From the NCBI RefSeq assembly GCF_963678635.1, contig NC_087063.1, positions 72,625,617-72,689,616 on the forward strand: a stretch of DNA of 64,000 bases, given 5' to 3'. The DNA comes from Symsagittifera roscoffensis (lineage: Eukaryota; Xenacoelomorpha; Acoela; Convolutidae). Of this stretch, positions 10,940 to 22,323 are shown piece after piece (the stretch's first letter is position 1; each line of letters opens with the position of its first letter). The notes beneath the pieces are model-generated. The model did not search any database and was not told the DNA's origin. It saw only the letters and a list, made by a program, of their open reading frames with translations. The position numbers and the translations under genes are program-made.

Positions 10940-13880
10940 CTACTGGTAGCTCCTTTTTTGGGACAGCCTGTATAGAAGTTGAAACTTTCGTCTGCTTACT
11001 GTCCTGTCTGCTTTGGCAAATGTTACATACTGTTACGTAACCCTTTTTACTTATTTCGGTGCAAAATTTGTTTTTCAGATTCTTGCCCTCACGTTTTCTT
11101 GCTTGAATTCGAATGGTTGAAATGAGCTAATCAGATTCAAGTGGTAACTCTAATTAATTTCTAACTTAAGCGGATTACAATTATTAGCAGACTTACGAAT
11201 CAATCGATTTGACCAAAACGAAACTTTTTTGAATTATTTAAGTTGAAATGAAATTACTAATTGCTCTGGTTCATGCTAGAAAAACATTAAAAATCCTTAC
11301 GAGGCCAAACTGTGCACTAGTTTGCGCACTCTTTTGTGTCTATGTGTTCCCGGATTCCAGAGAAATTTTTTTAAACTTACAAAACTTTTGTGTATTCCGC
11401 GTACAAATACCTGTAACGTAATAGATGTCGGGACTGGTTTTGTTACGGAATCCGCAACGAGCAAATATACGTAGTTGTTCTGGTTTCCGCAAACTTAAGC
11501 GGATTCAGAAAATGTAAGTGGGTTCAGCAAATTTATGCGGATTCCACTTACAGTTGCGGATTCCACGACAGCTTAAATTTCTTGAACACATATATTAATA
11601 TTTGCTCATGGGTTCCGCAAGTTTGTCTGTTTTTGGAGCGATATTGAGCAATACATTGTTTTAAATAATTGTCCGTGAAAGCCAAAACAGCAAAGAAGAT
11701 GAATTAAAAGTAGCAATATTGCGAAAAGTACCAATCTGATTTTGGCCAGTTGCCGAATCCGCTTATAATTCATAAAATGCGCAGTTTGGCCTCGTAATGA
11801 ATTCCATTAGGAAATTTTTTACAAACCTTAGTTTACTTGAATAGGCACGCTAGTTCGACCATATTGGCCATCGTCTAAACTGAAAATCAGTGGTTTTGTA
11901 TTATGGTTATCATTATTATATTTAAGACCAGTTGTTACATTGACTTCATTCATTTTAAATTTGTGTCGAAAAGTAAAATTTTCCCTGTTAAAACTACAAT
12001 ATTTAAATTAAAACTAAAATATTTTGGAAACGTTATATGCAAGCAATGACATGTCTTTGGCGTTAATATTTGGCTTTGAAAGTTAAAAATAAAAAGAAAA
12101 AACTTTGATACATTAAAAGTATTATACACTTTCTTAATTATCTGGTAGTTTCGATGAAATTACAGTAAACGCAATCGCAGATCAGAGCTAAAGTTTTTTG
12201 ATAGTTTTCTAAAAAAAAGATTATGCCATTTTTGAGTTTTTAAGCATTTTTTTTCCGTTTAGCTCTTGTTCTAAGTTAATTTTTTGTAAGATTAATTATG
12301 GCAAAAGAAAAAAAATAAATTGGACTTCTATATCAAAAAATGAAGTCAAGGCTTTGAATAGTTTAGGGATATTCTTCCACAAAAATTATCGTGGAAGAAA
12401 AAACATCCCTTTCAAGAGATAACTTCCTCTCAGAAAATTGACAAAATATATTCGAAAACAATCTATGACGCCGCTGCTCGCTGAAAATCATGAAAATTTC
12501 GTCATAGATACTTTTTATCATAGACACAATTTTGAATAAATTAACCCAATATTAGAAAAAAAAGTCGGGGTAATATTTTTAAATTTTTATTTTAGCTTTT
12601 TTTTGTAGGGTAAATTTTTATTTGCTGGAAAATCTGAAAATTGAAAGGCTCTTTAGAAACTAGACCTCGATTAGACTTTTCGTGATCTATACTCTTTATA
12701 TTTTCGATAGTGGAGTTTGCTTTCATTTTAACGGAGGAATTGAACTGATCTCCGAAATAATTGATAAATCAAACTGCAAATAAAAGTTTGATCATTAGGA
12801 AATTTTAAAATTTTTCTTAAAGAAAAACTGTCATTGAGACCTAAATAAGAGTTTTTTCTATGTTCATGACTTCCAAAACAAAGTGGAGTATAATTGTCGC
12901 GAAATTTTTACTTTGTTCGTTGTTTTGCAAAAATCTCAGATACAGACTGTCCCTAAACAGGATCCAAAATGAAACTAAGCTTTAATTACCAAATCAATTT
13001 TTTTTTCACAGTTGGGTTCGTTTTTCGGGATACCCTGTTAAGAATCTTGTCTGCTGACTGTCCTGTCAGCTTGCACGGTTGTCTACTTGCTGCTACGTAA
13101 CCCTTTTCATTTATTCCGCTGAAAGCTTTTTCAGATTCTTGGTCTGACAGTTTCGTGGTTGAAATCAAATGGGTGAAAATAGCGAGTCAGGTTCAAGCGG
13201 CAATTGTCATTTATCTGAATAAAATTCTTAGCATACACAAATCAGCCGAAGCAACCTAAAAAGTTGCTGTGTTTTGTTTTCTTCTTTAAACTGAACACAA
13301 ATTACTATCGAGTTTGATCCTGACTAGAAAAACAAGAAAAACAACCACACCACTAGGAAAAACTCTGGACCCCCTTAAAGTTACCTAAATAGGCTCGCTA
13401 GTTCGGTCTAATATGTTTTTTGCTTGATTTTTTCTTGAATACGGTGTGCATGCAGTAAACAAAAATACAGATCACATTTAGAAGATTTTGAGATACTATT
13501 TTTGAAAGCTTAAACTTGTTGCCATTTAGCTCTTATCCCAAGTGATTTTTTATAAGATCATTTTCTTACCAAAAAAAATTTTTGGCAGTATTTTTGATAG
13601 TTTTGTTCAGCTACTTGTTTCAATCAACTTTTTAAATGTTTGTCCAATAAAAGCAAATTTCATCAAAAGTACCAGAAATATCGTTCTGTGCATTGCAACG
13701 TTTTCTTTGGGAATCTATACAAAAAAACCGAACTCGTGCAAATTGATGTGAAGGCTTCTTGGAACATTTTTGAGACACTCATCCACAAATAATTTTCGTG
13801 GAAGAAAAACATCTCTTTAGAAAAATCACTTCGAATAGAGTTGAAGTTAGAGAGCTTAAATTACTTTACCGGCTACAGGA
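10940..13880. repeat. Old diverged tandem duplication
   Basis: A segment at about 10940-12470 recurs in diverged, shortened form at about 13010-13870. Shared landmarks in the same order are a block around CTGACTGTCCTGTC, a TACGTAACCCTTTT block, a TCGCTAGTTCG-type block (near 11850 and 13395), and a short hairpin around CGTGGAAGAAAAA (near 12390 and 13795). The first copy contains the MITE at 11299-11797; the second lacks it. No coding frame is kept between the copies. Confidence 0.6.
11299..11797. mobile_element. TA-flanked MITE with about 17-bp terminal inverted repeats
   Basis: The left end TACGAGGCCAAACTGTGC and the right end GCGCAGTTTGGCCTCGTA are inverted repeats with one mismatch, each with TA at the outer edge. 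This fits a Tc1/mariner-type TA target duplication. The 0.5-kb interior has no transposase and contains several degenerate GCGGATTCC/TTCCGCAA motifs. The diverged copy near 13340-13370 continues across this point without the insert, which supports real mobility. Confidence 0.65.
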
Positions 13881-14448
13881 AACAATGAAAATAAAATTAT
13901 CAAAGTGTCGTAAATGTAATCTTTGGAGGGGCCACTGAAAAGCCATTCAGCTGATCAAGCAGTGATCACTGGCAAAACTCTAAAAAAGTTTCGAATTTTA
14001 CCTTACTAATTACCTTAAAATACCGGAAGTTGAAGGCAAACAAGTTCACTGTAAATCTTTTTTAATCCACCTCAATTCAATGAAGAAAACCTCAGTTTTA
14101 TCCATGCGTTTTCATTATGCGTATTTTACTCTTACTTTTGAATTGGTCCATTTGCAGGGATGGATTTGGGATATTTTGGAGGCAGGAGAGGGAGTTTAAA
14201 AATGAATTGAAGAATTCATTTAGATTGAACAAATTGATATACCGAGCTATCCCAAAGGACTGTTTTTGCAGGCGAATTAAAAAAAAAACAAGCCAAAAAA
14301 AAACGTTTTCAGGCACTTTTCGGACATTTGTGACCAAAACACAGCGTTTTTTCCGGCACGCTACTCCTCAAAATTAGTATATTTTGGCGCCTAAGATCTC
14401 TTTAAAAATTTGTTAGGGTCAGCCATCCAAAATGATCAATGGTGAATT
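13881..14448. other. No recognisable gene
   Basis: Open frames on both strands at 14098-14377 overlap each other in AT-rich DNA and carry no motif. No gene is supported. Confidence 0.4.
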
Positions 14449-14945
14449 ATTGTTCCGACTTTCGATACGAAAGTAACGGAATAATTAGGCTCGGGATGGT
14501 TTTTTTCTTCAGACAAATTTCGAATTTTAAATAGCCATGTTTCACGGAGTTTTTTCTATCATTCAAAAGGTATTGCTGTCTTGAGCTTAAATTTGAAAAG
14601 TTTTTTTTTGTTAAGTTATTTGGGGGTTTAAATATTGCCATTTTGGCCAATTTGGGACAATCAACGCGCGATATATTTCGCGCTATTAACGTGTAATCCG
14701 TCTAAAAAATCGTTCCAAATTGGTTGATAGAAGCTTATTTGGTATAGCTGATTTTTTACAAGGAGTGATGAATCTATTCTTTTGTACTCTATTTGGCGTG
14801 TGGGGGTGATTTTTATTTTATAAAATTCAAATAAAAAAGCTCATATTTATTTATCTTATTTAATTCTTTATGTTAATATTGCTCCATAAACTTTAAAAGA
14901 CAGTCAAAAAATACATGGCTTCGACTTGATACGAGCAGTCTTGTT
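14449..14945 (+). repeat. Hairpin-ended repeat family copy, full length
   Basis: The 5' hairpin is well kept: TTCCGACTTTCG, ATA, then CGAAAGTAACGGAA. The central ACGCGCGATATATTTCGCGC block is present, and the copy ends GATACGAGCAGTCTTGTT. The flank before it (GATCAATGGTGAA) recurs inverted next to the copy at 16249-16729. Confidence 0.7.
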
Positions 14946-16248
14946 ACATTATTAGTAGTTGTGTGGCGAAATTGAAATAAAATTTAGGTTAGTTTTTTTT
15001 ACTTCAAGCCGCTCAATTACTTTATAGTTGGGGGTGGGGATCAAAGTCCTAAAGTTTAACCAAAAGCGTATGCTATCGTGAATTTAAGGATAACTGGTGA
15101 GCGAGAATTTCTTGATTTAGATTACATCAAACGCTCAGAAAAAAAGGGCTATCTTAACTACGGAAACCTTGTTATTTATCATTGAGCGAGGAATTTTCTT
15201 ATGAGCTTCGACTTCCACATTAACAATTTTTGATGACATTTTTTTTGGTAACATATTACAATAGATGGCAGATAATTTGGCAGGTTTTTATTAAGCAAAA
15301 ATTGGTCAAGAAGGTAAGCTAACCCAGCCTTCTTGTAATTGAGTCAGATGTGTTGGAACAGTGGTTTAACCATCTAATTTAAGGCGCAAGCGTCCTCTTT
15401 TGGAGTTCCGGTTGAACCCAATTTTATGCTCAACTGGCTTAGACCAACTGTATGTATAACCTATTGTAAAATAGCAACGTTTGTTTATTGTTCATATTTG
15501 CCAAATTTTTGATAGCACAATTTCAGAAAAGAAGAAAAAAAAAGAATGAACGAAAGAATTTATTTCTTCAGACATACAAAAACAAAACAACTTTCAAAAA
15601 ATTCAGGTTCAAATTAATTTTTGTAATCATTAATTTAATCTCTCGAAAGGATAAACAGATGGCAATTGCAATGATTAATTGAAATTAATCATAAAAAAAT
15701 GAATGAAAAAGCAAAAAATTTATAATTAATTCATCCAAAAGTTGCAGAAACGAAAATGGAAAAAAATGGTCCTCTTTGCTTTTTCCGAATATTGTGAAAA
15801 AGTTTCTGAAGAAATACAAAAAGGGGAATTTCGGAAAAACTAGCTGGTTTTGAAAGATCTTTTTGTTGAGAAAAAACAAAAATTTTATAAAAGTTTCTTT
15901 CAGGGGTGGACATAGATTTTCTCCAGGGGGGCGGAATTTCAATGAAGTTTTGTGAACCTTTTTTTTAGGTCAACCAAATTGATTATCTGAGCTCTCTCAA
16001 ATCAGTAAAAAGACCCAAAAAAAGTTTTGCTCAACATTTTGAGTAGTGAAATTTTAGCAAAGCTTTCAAAAAAATTGATTTCCTCAGGAACCATATTTTT
16101 CTGCCAGCTCAAATTTTTATCAGAATACACTCAGTTAAATGGCAAATGGTTTTAACTGTTCATATGAATTAAGTCAAGTACAAACACTTTCCTTTTGCTC
16201 AATTTTACTAAGTATGCATAACTTGTCCTCAGCTCATTTTTTAAGAAA
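14946..16248. other. No gene; a fragment of the 489-bp repeat
   Basis: Mostly AT-rich unique sequence. Bases 15901-16000 are a diverged fragment of the unit duplicated at 2069-3034. The A-rich open frames near 15500-15940 look like low-complexity chance frames. Confidence 0.45.
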
Positions 16249-16729
16249 AACAAGACTGCTCGTATCAGGGCAATGCCTTGAATGTTTCGACTGCCTTCTA
16301 AGGTTTATGAAGCAGTAATAACCTAAATATCATTAAAAAATTTGAAATTTTATTTGAAAAATCATACCCCACACGCCACATAAATTAAAAAAGAATAGAT
16401 TTCGCTCCTTGTAACAAATCAATTATGGCAAATAAGCTTCCTTCAACCAACTTTGAACGATTTCTAAGACGGATTAAATCTCCGCTTATATCGCGCGCTA
16501 ATTGTCTCGAAATTGTTCTAAATGGCAATCTTTAAAATGCCAGAACTTTACGAAAAAGGATGACAGGTAAAATATCTTTTCAAATTTAAGCTCAGGACTA
16601 CAATACCCTTTGAATGATACTAAAAAAATCCGTCAAAATGGTTAGTTAAAAAGTCGAAATTTGTCTGAAGGAAAAAACCATCCCGAGCACAATTATTCCG
16701 TTACTTTCGTACCAAAAGTCGGAACAATA
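16249..16729 (-). repeat. Hairpin-ended repeat family copy, inverted
   Basis: It begins with the reversed 3' end (AACAAGACTGCTCGTATCAG) and ends with the reversed 5' hairpin end (AAAAGTCGGAACAAT). It is followed directly by two further copies in the opposite orientation. Confidence 0.7.
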
Positions 16730-16732
16730 TTT

Positions 16733-17600
16733 CACCATTGATCAATTTTTGTAAATTTATGTGCTCAAAGATTCAATTTGACCAACTTAGATCAATTAGC
16801 ACGCAATAATTTTCGTTAAATTAACGTGTGAGCGAAGATTTAATTTGAAAATGTTTCAAATAGGATGCTCTTTGGTCTATTTAATATTTGCTTTCTGCAA
16901 AATATATCACTTTGTACTTTATATAGCGTGTGGAGGATAGTTTAAAAAAAAACATTTTTCAGTTTTTTTGGACAATTTCACCCGTTAATTTATTTTAAAA
17001 TATTCCAAGGAAATTAACACGCGTTCTGAACACTCAAACTTTTTATACGAGCAGTCTTGTTGTTCCGACTTTCGGAGAAAATAATGGAGCATTTATGATC
17101 GGGGTGGGTTTTTTCTTCAGACAAATTTCGACTTTTTAACTAGCAATTTTTGAAGGAATATTTTTGACTTCATTTGAAAGGTACTGTTCTTTTCAGCTCA
17201 AAACTACAAAGATACTTCCTATCTGATCTTCTTTGTTAAAGTTATGGGATTTTTAAAATTGCCAGTTTGGGACAATTAACGCGCGATATATTTTGTTCTA
17301 TAAACGCGTAAGCGGAGATTTAAATTTTATTAGAAATCGTTCCAAAAATTAGGCATGATTTTTTGTCAATCAATTATTTTACTGTATGCAAAAAATATCA
17401 CTTTGAACTTTACATGGCGTGTGGAGGGACATTTTTTGAAAAAAAATCAAAATGATTTTTTTTTAGTTTTATTTTTAGTAAAATTATTAGTTTTTGTTTG
17501 AAAATTTCATCAATTAAGTTGTTTTAAACTACTCCATAGAAGTTCAAACACAGTAGAAAATTTTTGCCTCGATACGATTCAGGGTTTTGCCGTTTTGCCT
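16733..17600 (+). repeat. Two head-to-tail copies of the hairpin-ended repeat
   Basis: A degenerate copy ends at ACGAGCAGTCTTGT (about 17062), and the next base starts a new copy with TGTTCCGACTTTCGG, so the junction is exact. The second copy runs to about 17600 and keeps the GGGGTGGGTTTTTTCTTCAG block, the CGCGCGATATAT block and a degraded 3' end. Together with the copy at 16249 this makes a cluster of three. Confidence 0.6.
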
Positions 17601-17869
17601 TGAATCTAAGCTGCTTATCAACTATTATGGATATCTACTTGACTACCTGCTGACGGTTCTACATAAAATGAATACTTTCATGGTAGTTAGAGGCGCTTCT
17701 TCTGTTCAAAACTGAATTGTGTTGTTTTATTTGTAATCTATTATATATTTAAATGCGGGCTTCACTATCTCGCCATGTTTAAGCTTTTTCAACCTAATAT
17801 TTTTGCATGTTTAAGCTATATCGTATATTGCAATGGTTAAGAATTTTTTCGATTTTCCAATTTGATTTT

Positions 17870-18400
17870 AGTGGTTGTTTTACCGAGTTCAAATTAAGCA
17901 GCCCAATATCGAAATAGGGGTTGCAAATTTGGCCTCCAAAATTGAATGCCCGAATCATTTTAGTTAACGAGATAAGACGATTTTTGAGATTTTTTCAAAA
18001 GTGGTTATTGGTAGTTATTTTACCGAGTTTAAATTAAGCAGCCCAATATCGAATTAGGGGTTGCAAATTTGGCCTCCAATTTTGAATGCCCGAATCATTT
18101 TAGTTAACGAGATAAGAAGATTTTTGAGATTTTTTCAAAAGTTTTCAGAAATTTCAAATAACAAAATAATTTACAAAATTTGAAGTTCCCAACCCTGTAG
18201 TTGGGTGCTGTCAGAGTACTCTAAGGAGTTACAAATCTTGCCTCCGAATATGACTGTTCAAATCCTTGTAGTTTTCGAGATATGACGTTTTTTGTGATTT
18301 TTTCCAAATTTTTCAGAAAACTTAAATTTTTATGATTTTTTAGAAGTCTGAAATTCCCAACTCTGTAGTTGGGTGTCGTCAGAGTAAACTAAAAATTTGC
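17870..18400. repeat. Tandem repeats with 140-bp and about 170-bp periods
   Basis: Two nearly identical 140-bp units start with ACCGAGTT at 17882 and 18022. They are followed by a diverged third unit (about 18226-18325) flanked by copies of CCCAAC-CTGTAGTTGGGTG near 18190 and 18357. Non-coding. Confidence 0.7.
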
Positions 18401-19687
18401 TGATGTTGTTTCAATATATGCGGTTTTTCATGAGTTGTGGAAAAATTTCGAAGCACCGAAGGTGCGTTAAACGCTAGTAATATTTAATTCATTTGATTTC
18501 AATGAAGCAAAAACATTGTTAGGTCTTGTTACTTTGCATTCTAGCACACCATGCTCGTAGTCTTTGGCAAACAAGAAAACTGTCGAATCATTTGCTTGAT
18601 ACATACATATTATTAAGCAAAAAAAAGGGGACCTTGAAGATTCCTGACAAGCGCTGTTAGCCACTCATAACCAAACACTTCGAAACTAAAACTCCAATTT
18701 GAGATATTTTCTAGCCAAGCAAGATCACTACCTCGCACAGCAAAAGTCTCCATTTTTCTTAAATTTTATTTTCGAAAGTTTTTATGTCAACTTTTATGTC
18801 AAAATTTTTTTCATCAGATGTTGTTTATCAACTTAACACAGAAATTACACTTTCAATTTTTGTCTTTTCCCATTGAACTTTTCAACTCTTTTAAGCATCA
18901 TTAGTTGCTAACTCTGCCAAAACCCAAACTGAAGGCCATATAAACCTTTGGATTTTTCTATTTCTCTCAAAAATTAAATAATTAGCCACAACTAATCAAA
19001 AGAGTTATGGAATAGTACAACATGAGACATTTTTTGCTATAGTATTTGTATAGTAATATATTTTGGCATGTTTGAGTTCTGATATTGCAGTTGATTCTGA
19101 GAATTGTATGAAATCCTTTGCACAAAAAAAATTCTTCATGTTTTTTTTTCAATAAAAGTTTCCGTCTAACTGATCGAAACAAAACAAATTTTCAGCAATC
19201 TATCGTACAAGATTCTGCATGCAGAAATTGTGAGAATAGCAGTACCTGTGAAATTTGAAAAACCAAAAAAGTAAGATGGCTGCTCTATTTTTTTTCAAAT
19301 CTTCCCTCTTTCTCTATGCTATTTGTTCAAAAATTTCAAACCCTATAAATAAAAGCTGTAAATTAGTACAACAGCTTTCTAGTAAATTTGCTGCATTCTG
19401 ATTGGTTGAAAATTCGGTGACTTATGTTACCTAACAAGCTCCTTTCTGTGGGCGGAGATGTTTAAGTAAATCCGTATTGAATGCTACAGCTTAACGTCAT
19501 CACTTTTTGCCCGCATATTTTTACTAAGGAGTTTCTACAAAACGAAAATGCTTCAAAACGATTGGGCTAAAAATTTAAATTGGGTTTTAAATTGCGTCAT
19601 TGCGGTTTTAAATTGCGTCATTGCGCTTTTATATTTTAAACTAAGACTATCTAGAAAAGTAATTTACAAAAAAGTGAAATCAAGTAG
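18401..19687. other. No recognisable gene
   Basis: AT-rich sequence with short unsupported open frames. It lies downstream (minus-strand sense) of the gene at 19726-20067. Confidence 0.4.
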
Positions 19688-19693
19688 TTTATT
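19688..19693 (-). terminator. Polyadenylation signal AATAAA
   Basis: Minus-strand AATAAA, 32 bases beyond the stop codon of the 19726-20067 gene, at a typical distance for a short 3' UTR. Confidence 0.5.
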
Positions 19694-19725
19694 TGTTTGT
19701 CAGTCCTTTAATTATTCCGCATGGG

Positions 19726-20067
19726 TTATACTTTTGAGCTCCGATTTTCTCCCAGATTTGATAGTCTGCGACACATCAAGACTCTGTATATGATAATGCA
19801 AACACAGCATATCCATAGAAACACAGCCACGCATCCCATATAGAAAAAGCCCACTCCCAAAAGAACACTTTTATCTTTTTCCATATCGTCCGTTTGGTTA
19901 AAAATTGGGGTGAAAGTGCCACCTAGATTCTCATAAGCAAAAAAGAATGCAGGAAGACTAACAACCAGGAAGAAGACCGATGCCAGAATCCATATAATCA
20001 GACGAAAAATTTTGGGACTCTTTGTTTGAACCTTGTGGTCCGAATCAGAATCAGCGCTTGCAAACAT
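19726..20067 (-). CDS. Small two-pass membrane protein, paralog of 10027-10335
   Basis: A 113-residue protein of unknown function. The first ATG in frame is the codon at 20065-20067; upstream codons are open but without ATG. It has an acidic/polar N-terminus (MFASADSDSDHK), a first hydrophobic segment (about residues 21-42), a polar loop with an NQT sequon, a second long hydrophobic segment (about 65-95) with FFYMG and VCIIIYRVL, and a polar tail. Order, length and the conserved second segment match the 10027-10335 gene. A canonical TATAAAAG lies at 20147-20154 and AATAAA at 19688-19693, so promoter, single-exon frame and polyadenylation signal are all in place. A membrane location is inferred from hydrophobicity. 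Confidence 0.7.
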   Translation of the reverse strand: MFASADSDSDHKVQTKSPKIFRLIIWILASVFFLVVSLPAFFFAYENLGGTFTPIFNQTDDMEKDKSVLLGVGFFYMGCVAVFLWICCVCIIIYRVLMCRRLSNLGENRSSKV

Positions 20068-20146
20068 AACGAAGTTACAATTAGAAGAGTGTATCAAATC
20101 GAAATGTAATATTGGAGAATCAATGTATGCAGTTTATATGCAGTAT

Positions 20147-20154
20147 CTTTTATA
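20147..20154 (-). promoter_or_regulatory. TATA box (TATAAAAG)
   Basis: The minus-strand TATAAAAG is about 80 bp upstream of the ATG of the 19726-20067 gene. It is embedded in three copies of a TATATGCAGT-like motif (20124-20160). Confidence 0.5.
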
Positions 20155-20160
20155 TGCAGT

Positions 20161-20844
20161 TTATTTTTGTTTGATTTGATTTACGTTGTCTGTTTTTTGC
20201 AATTATGTTCAAAACTAGCTTTCAGTCGACGTTGCTGATAAAAACGTTGCAGATAAAAAGTGAATTTATCAATTTTTCGAAAAATTCAAGCCACAACTCG
20301 TAGACTACATTTGCGTTTTGATCAGTGATCAAATATTACCACGCACTCATCAAAAACAAATTTTTTAAAACACGAATTGATGGCTGTTTTGCAAAATAAG
20401 CTCACTATGTTTTTGACTCCAGTTTTTTTGCGCACAGCATTTTTTCCTCATTTTTTGAAATAGCATTGTTTTATATGCGTCCAATCAGAAATTAGGTTTA
20501 AAAAAAAATCCCAATTGCTCCCAGCTTATTTAACAGAATTTATTATACTCGCTCGCTTTACTGCAGCTTTAACTGGACGAGAAGCGTAATTTTTGAACCG
20601 TTTTTCTCAACTGTAAGAAAAACTTTGGGATTTTTTCAAACTTGATCAAATCACAAACTCAAACGCTTTGTCATGGCGTCTCAAAGGTGGCCGCCACTGA
20701 AAAACTCAGAAACAAATTTTACTTCTGAAAGTTCAAAACAAATATTAAATTGATACACTTATTTTCAATAACTATCAAATTTCCTCAATTTAGTTGCGAA
20801 CAGTGCTATTTTTGTTTTCCTAACCAGACAAAACAAAAACTGTT
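20161..20844. other. No recognisable gene
   Basis: AT-rich intergenic sequence between the minus-strand gene and the left edge of the 2.8-kb duplicated segment. Nothing supported. Confidence 0.4.
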
Positions 20845-20967
20845 CAAATAGAAAAACTCTTTGAATGAAGCTTTTGTCGCTTTTTTTTCCAATAATGGCT
20901 GACAATTCACGCTGTCTTAGGTGGTGACATGCGTGATGCCGTAACAACTCACGCTTCAAGAACTAAA
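20845..20967. repeat. Tandem unit A, left part (cut by the LTR element)
   Basis: This matches 42512-42627, including GAAGCTTTTGTCGC and the stretch ending TTCAAGAACTAAA. The rest of the unit resumes at 39797, showing that the LTR element split it. Confidence 0.8.
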
Positions 20968-21082
20968 TGGAACCTGATCTAAACTACATTTTATGATTGG
21001 ATAAATTAGATATTTTACCACTGTAAAGTATTTAATATTAACCAATCATGATCCATCTAACTAACAACCCACTTATTTGTAA

Positions 21083-21110
21083 GTGCTGAAATTACTTGTA
21101 ATTTCAGCAC
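21083..21110. promoter_or_regulatory. Perfect 13-bp palindrome in the 5' LTR
   Basis: GTGCTGAAATTAC, two bases, then its exact inverse. It is unchanged in the 3' LTR (39501-39528) and lies upstream of the AATAAA. It may be a protein-binding site or transcript hairpin; the role is unknown. Confidence 0.5.
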
Positions 21111-21172
21111 CAGAGAGATTTGAATTTAACTTAGAACTTGGTTGCCTCTCCAAAAGGAACTTCAGCAGCCGC

Positions 21173-21178
21173 AATAAA
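21173..21178 (+). terminator. LTR polyadenylation signal AATAAA
   Basis: AATAAA inside the LTR, repeated at 39591-39596 in the 3' LTR, where it would serve 3' end formation of the genomic RNA. Confidence 0.5.
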
Positions 21179-21380
21179 CCAGTATACACTAGATCTATTG
21201 AGCCTAGCAGAGACTAGTTAAACAACCTGAGACTAGATAGTATAAGAGTAAGATTAGGATCGGTATTAGACTAAGAAGTTGCACGAATCTATCCGGCCGA
21301 AAATAAGATAGCGTGACGAGCAGACGGTGTACCCTATCCGAAATTACTCTATGAGTTAACCACATCGGTCCTAACTCATC

Positions 21381-21396
21381 TGGTGCGACCATAAGT
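21381..21396 (+). promoter_or_regulatory. Primer-binding site
   Basis: Two bases after the LTR end comes TGGTGCGACCATAAGT. TGG complements the CCA end of a tRNA, and the position is standard for minus-strand priming. The primer tRNA could not be named from the sequence alone. Confidence 0.65.
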
Positions 21397-21465
21397 CTCG
21401 AACAAGACCTTAATAGCTTAGAATTAACCAAAAATAGATTAGAATTTAGACAAAACATTTTTAAA

Positions 21466-21699
21466 ATGTTATACGACAATAATTTAATCGAAATGTCTCT
21501 ACGACTCAATAGATCAGAGCCAATATTCCGAACGATAACAGAACTACCCGGAATTGGAAGAAGACCTCGAACCAGAGACGACATACGACAAAGTAGAAAC
21601 TTACCAAATAGTTATATGATAGTACGGCAAAAGCCAACACAAACTTTTATATTTAGAATTTTATTAGCAATGAATTTAGATTTTCATTTGCAAACATAA
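21466..21699 (+). CDS. Possible short leader ORF (77 aa), weak
   Basis: It starts at ATG and ends in TAA. The frame is open upstream to the LTR edge, and the region before the ATG would add a charged, helix-like stretch. The product is basic in the middle (GIGRRPRTRDD). No known family. It could be a leader peptide, a remnant of a spliced first exon, or chance. Confidence 0.25.
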   Translation: MLYDNNLIEMSLRLNRSEPIFRTITELPGIGRRPRTRDDIRQSRNLPNSYMIVRQKPTQTFIFRILLAMNLDFHLQT

Positions 21700-22025
21700 A
21701 ATCTTGAAGTCAATCTTCATAATCATTTCAGGCGCTAAACAAAACTATTAATATACAATAACGATTGATAAAAAGGTCTCAGATCGTTTTCCTAAAACTC
21801 TGCAGTATTATATAAAACATGTTTGGAAAATATTTATTGAAAATCAAAATAAAAATTAGTAGCATGACAATAAACTGTTAGTAATTATAAAATCATCAGT
21901 TATCCCAGCTTCATCACCTAAAACATAACAGCAATCATAAGCTCACTAATATCATTAAAGCACTAAATCTTTTCTTAAATAAATTTAAATCATTTTAAAC
22001 TTAAATTCACTTAATTTTAAAATCA

Positions 22026-22109
22026 GATCATCAAGGCTTATCCTTGGATCTTAATTCATTTTCTATTTAATTAAATTTAAATTTGATCATCAAGGCCTAT
22101 CCTTGGATC
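22026..22109 (+). promoter_or_regulatory. Twin 25-nt hairpins in the leader
   Basis: The units at 22026-22050 and 22085-22109 differ by one base. Each has GATC at both ends and a CAAGG/CCTTG stem around a short loop. The position downstream of the primer-binding site fits RNA packaging or dimerisation signals of retroelements, but that role is inferred. Confidence 0.35.
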
Positions 22110-22323
22110 AAAAAGAACAATTTTGTTCTTCCCCACCCACTTAGCTAGTGTCTAACGACCTCAAACGTCGATTCACTATCTAACCCTTCCAAAAAACCCA
22201 AGACTAATAGAAATTTTTGAACAAAAGTAATCATTCAAATTAGGATAAACAGTGAAGAACTTCGGTTATTCATCCTTCACTTGAACCCTCCTCTTACCAG
22301 ACCCAGGATAAATCGTAGACTTA

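Larger units (their letters stand above)
20968..21378 (+). repeat. 5' LTR (411 bp)
   Basis: It starts TGGAACC and ends ACTCA, with the usual TG...CA. It differs from the 3' LTR only at 21036, 21140 and 21188, about 0.7 percent. It contains an AATAAA at 21173-21178 and a perfect 13-bp inverted repeat at 21083-21110. No strong TATA box was seen. Confidence 0.95.
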
